Shown here: positions 12,296-13,563 of the stretch, piece after piece
Layout: each line of letters starts with the position of its first letter
Position numbering within the stretch: the stretch's first letter is position 1
Assembly (NCBI GenBank): GCA_002440965.1
Contig: DJWJ01000011.1
Location: 17,796-31,358 of the forward strand
Length of the DNA stretch: 13,563 bases
DNA from: Candidatus Omnitrophica bacterium UBA6233
GTDB taxonomy: Bacteria > Omnitrophota > Gorgyraeia > Gygaellales > Profunditerraquicolaceae
Direction of reading: 5' to 3'
Notes under the pieces: generated by a model
Database searches by the model: none
What the model was told of the DNA's origin: nothing
What the model saw: the letters and a program-made list of their open reading frames with translations, nothing else
Position numbers and translations under genes: made by a program

Positions 12296-13563
12296 CTATT
12301 TTCTTTCTTCCAGCGCCTTGATGCGTAATGCAAGCTCATTCTGAGTAGAGCGAAGCATATCATTTTGGGTCTTAAGGTCTTTGACCGCTTTTAGAAGAAG
12401 GACGCTGAGCTTCTCATAATCCACATTGGATACCTGGTCGTCTAAGATAATAGCCAGTTCAGGGATAATTTTGGCCACATCTTCTGCGATGAGCCCAATC
12501 TGCCTGCCGCCGGCTAATGTTTTCCCGAAGTCCTTGTAACCCTTCTTAAAATCAAAGCTGACCGGGTTTAAGAGATAGATTTTACTGGCATCCACTTCCA
12601 AAGGCTTAACATTCTCCTTATAGCGGATGGAGCTGCCGGAATAATAGAAGGTCCCGTTGACATGCAACTTATAGCCGGGGCTCGTCGTCCCTATCCCGAC
12701 GTTGCTGCCATAAGGCTGAAGCGATAGATCCGAAATCCCCGCAAGGGTAGAAATAGTTCCCTGAACCATGGCGGCTGTACCGCAATAGCCGATGACAGTG
12801 CCAACAGAAGATTTACCTATAAACAGATCTCTTCCGATGGTATCGTTGATAACACTAAAACCCTCTCCGTTAGAAGGATTGGAACGTATCGTGCCAAAAA
12901 CATCCAAGGCATAACTCGGACTCCCTGTCCCTATCCCGACGTTGCCACCGTTTGTTATCGTTATTCTCGCTGTTCTTGTGTCATTATTTCCAGTGAGGAA
13001 TTGCATGGAATAACCAGCTAAATTCGTAGGATATGTTCCACTATCAGTAAGCCAAAGACCAACAGAATTCCCAGGGTCAGTACCATTTCCAGAAATATAC
13101 AAAGCTCCATTAGCAATTTGCAACTTTGCTGTAGGGTTTGTTGTCCCGATGCCGACGTTGCCGTTAATTGCTACTGTGCTAATCGCATCCCATCCCATAT
13201 TACGTCCTATGGTGATACGGTTAGTTCCACCCCCTTCAAAGTACATCAAGCTTGCTACTCTTGAACCGGAATCATGCACAGCAATTTCGGTATTATCCAG
13301 AGTTTCTAGCAGCAGTCCGGCGGTATTAGTGCTCCATTGGCTAGTACCGCCGCCATAGCTCCGCTCGTAATCACCGATGTCAAGAGCCCCTGCCGTAAGA
13401 TAGCTGTTTGAAGCTGCGAAAAGGCTGCCACCGTTAACTGCAGCTATCCCGCGCACATCCAGCTTTACCATCGGATTCACCGTGCCTATGCCTACATTGC
13501 CTTCGACAACCAGGTCAGCGTTAAAGTCAACCTCTCCAGAGCCGCTCTCAGTATCCTGCCAGG
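12296..13563 (-). CDS. Secreted GIGT-repeat protein with C-terminal S74 (endosialidase-type chaperone) domain, 5' end missing
   Basis: The frame stays open to the right edge (the most upstream residues seen are WQDTESGSGEVDFNADLVVEG), so the apparent GTG start at 13480 is not real. The visible ~420 residues contain four NVGIGT.xP..KL-type repeats (near 13490, 13150, 12935 and 12700). These are beta-strand repeats typical of tail-fibre-like proteins. The last ~111 residues (about 12299-12631) form an S74 domain: SIRYKENVKPLE at its start, then IGLIAEDV and VDYEKLSVLLLKAVKDL, ending in a coiled coil. S74 domains help trimerise fibres and cut themselves off at a Ser at the domain border; SSIR here could supply it. 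In Omnitrophota-like genomes such proteins are probably cell-surface fibres or pilin-like parts (inference); a phage origin is less likely since no phage genes are nearby. Confidence 0.85.
   Translation of the reverse strand, partial: WQDTESGSGEVDFNADLVVEGNVGIGTVNPMVKLDVRGIAAVNGGSLFAASNSYLTAGALDIGDYERSYGGGTSQWSTNTAGLLLETLDNTEIAVHDSGSRVASLMYFEGGGTNRITIGRNMGWDAISTVAINGNVGIGTTNPTAKLQIANGALYISGNGTDPGNSVGLWLTDSGTYPTNLAGYSMQFLTGNNDTRTARITITNGGNVGIGTGSPSYALDVFGTIRSNPSNGEGFSVINDTIGRDLFIGKSSVGTVIGYCGTAAMVQGTISTLAGISDLSLQPYGSNVGIGTTSPGYKLHVNGTFYYSGSSIRYKENVKPLEVDASKIYLLNPVSFDFKKGYKDFGKTLAGGRQIGLIAEDVAKIIPELAIILDDQVSNVDYEKLSVLLLKAVKDLKTQNDMLRSTQNELALRIKALEERK

Noticed and set aside
12172..12363. Minus-strand frame of 63 codons over the 27-bp inverted repeat
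   Set aside because: It overlaps the true end of the S74 gene in another frame and translates the palindrome; composition is not protein-like.
12296..13480. GTG at 13480 as the start of the S74 protein
   Set aside because: The frame remains open upstream to the window edge and the preceding residues continue the same repeat (NVGIGT), so the gene is partial at the right edge.
12296..13563. Prophage tail-fibre gene
   Set aside because: S74 domains occur in phage fibres, but no other phage gene is present and a similar secreted start occurs at the other end of the window behind its own promoter.
1..13563. CRISPR arrays, tRNA or rRNA genes, toxin-antitoxin or defence genes
   Set aside because: Looked for regularly spaced repeats, tRNA-like arms and typical gene pairs; none seen.

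Overview
The window is a compact, almost fully minus-strand stretch of a bacterial chromosome. It is most likely from an uncultured anaerobic or fermentative bacterium of the Planctomycetota-Verrucomicrobiota-Chlamydiota neighbourhood, and Candidatus Omnitrophota (former OP3) is my best guess. That guess is inference from three things: secreted proteins beginning with a TITTYYPSPYGVYRELR-type segment and carrying GIGT repeats plus an S74 chaperone domain; a beta-propeller protein with a DQTSID..SRLMVQLR..ILDEV C-terminal block; and fermentative Pta-AckA beside a GTP-type PEP carboxykinase. No rRNA or other decisive marker is present.

Layout from right to left, which is the direction of transcription. 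(1) 13563-12296 is the 3' part of a large secreted GIGT-repeat protein with an S74 intramolecular chaperone domain. (2) 12295-11988 is gene-poor but structured: a perfect 27-bp inverted repeat, a strong extended -10 promoter, a short structured RNA starting right at that promoter, and an intrinsic terminator. (3) 11987-10428 is a secreted seven-repeat beta-propeller protein with a conserved C-terminal helical block. (4) From 10328 down to about 380 runs one long string of genes: trxA, a P-loop/DRTGG partner of phosphotransacetylase, pta, ackA, a DJ-1/PfpI protein, panD, def, trxB, pckG, purC, an AglD/YbhN-type membrane protein and a YacP-like NYN nuclease. Most neighbours overlap or abut, so it looks like one operon, possibly subdivided at the hairpins before panD. 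(5) 392-237 is a 51-codon remnant that joins the first and last residues of an MBL-fold hydrolase. (6) 158-1 is the signal peptide and first mature residues of a second secreted protein with the TITTYYPSPYGVYRELR start, behind a near-consensus promoter.

Functionally, the operon combines acetate/ATP formation (Pta, AckA), C3/C4 carbon interconversion (GTP-PEPCK), thiol redox balance (TrxA, TrxB), coenzyme A precursor supply (PanD), purine synthesis (PurC) and protein maturation (Def). The grouping looks like co-regulated housekeeping rather than a single pathway.

I see no defence system, CRISPR array, tRNA, rRNA or intact transposase. The least explained elements are the promoter-RNA-terminator unit at 12044-12188, the internally deleted MBL-fold gene, the propeller protein's C-terminal domain, and the several palindromes between genes.
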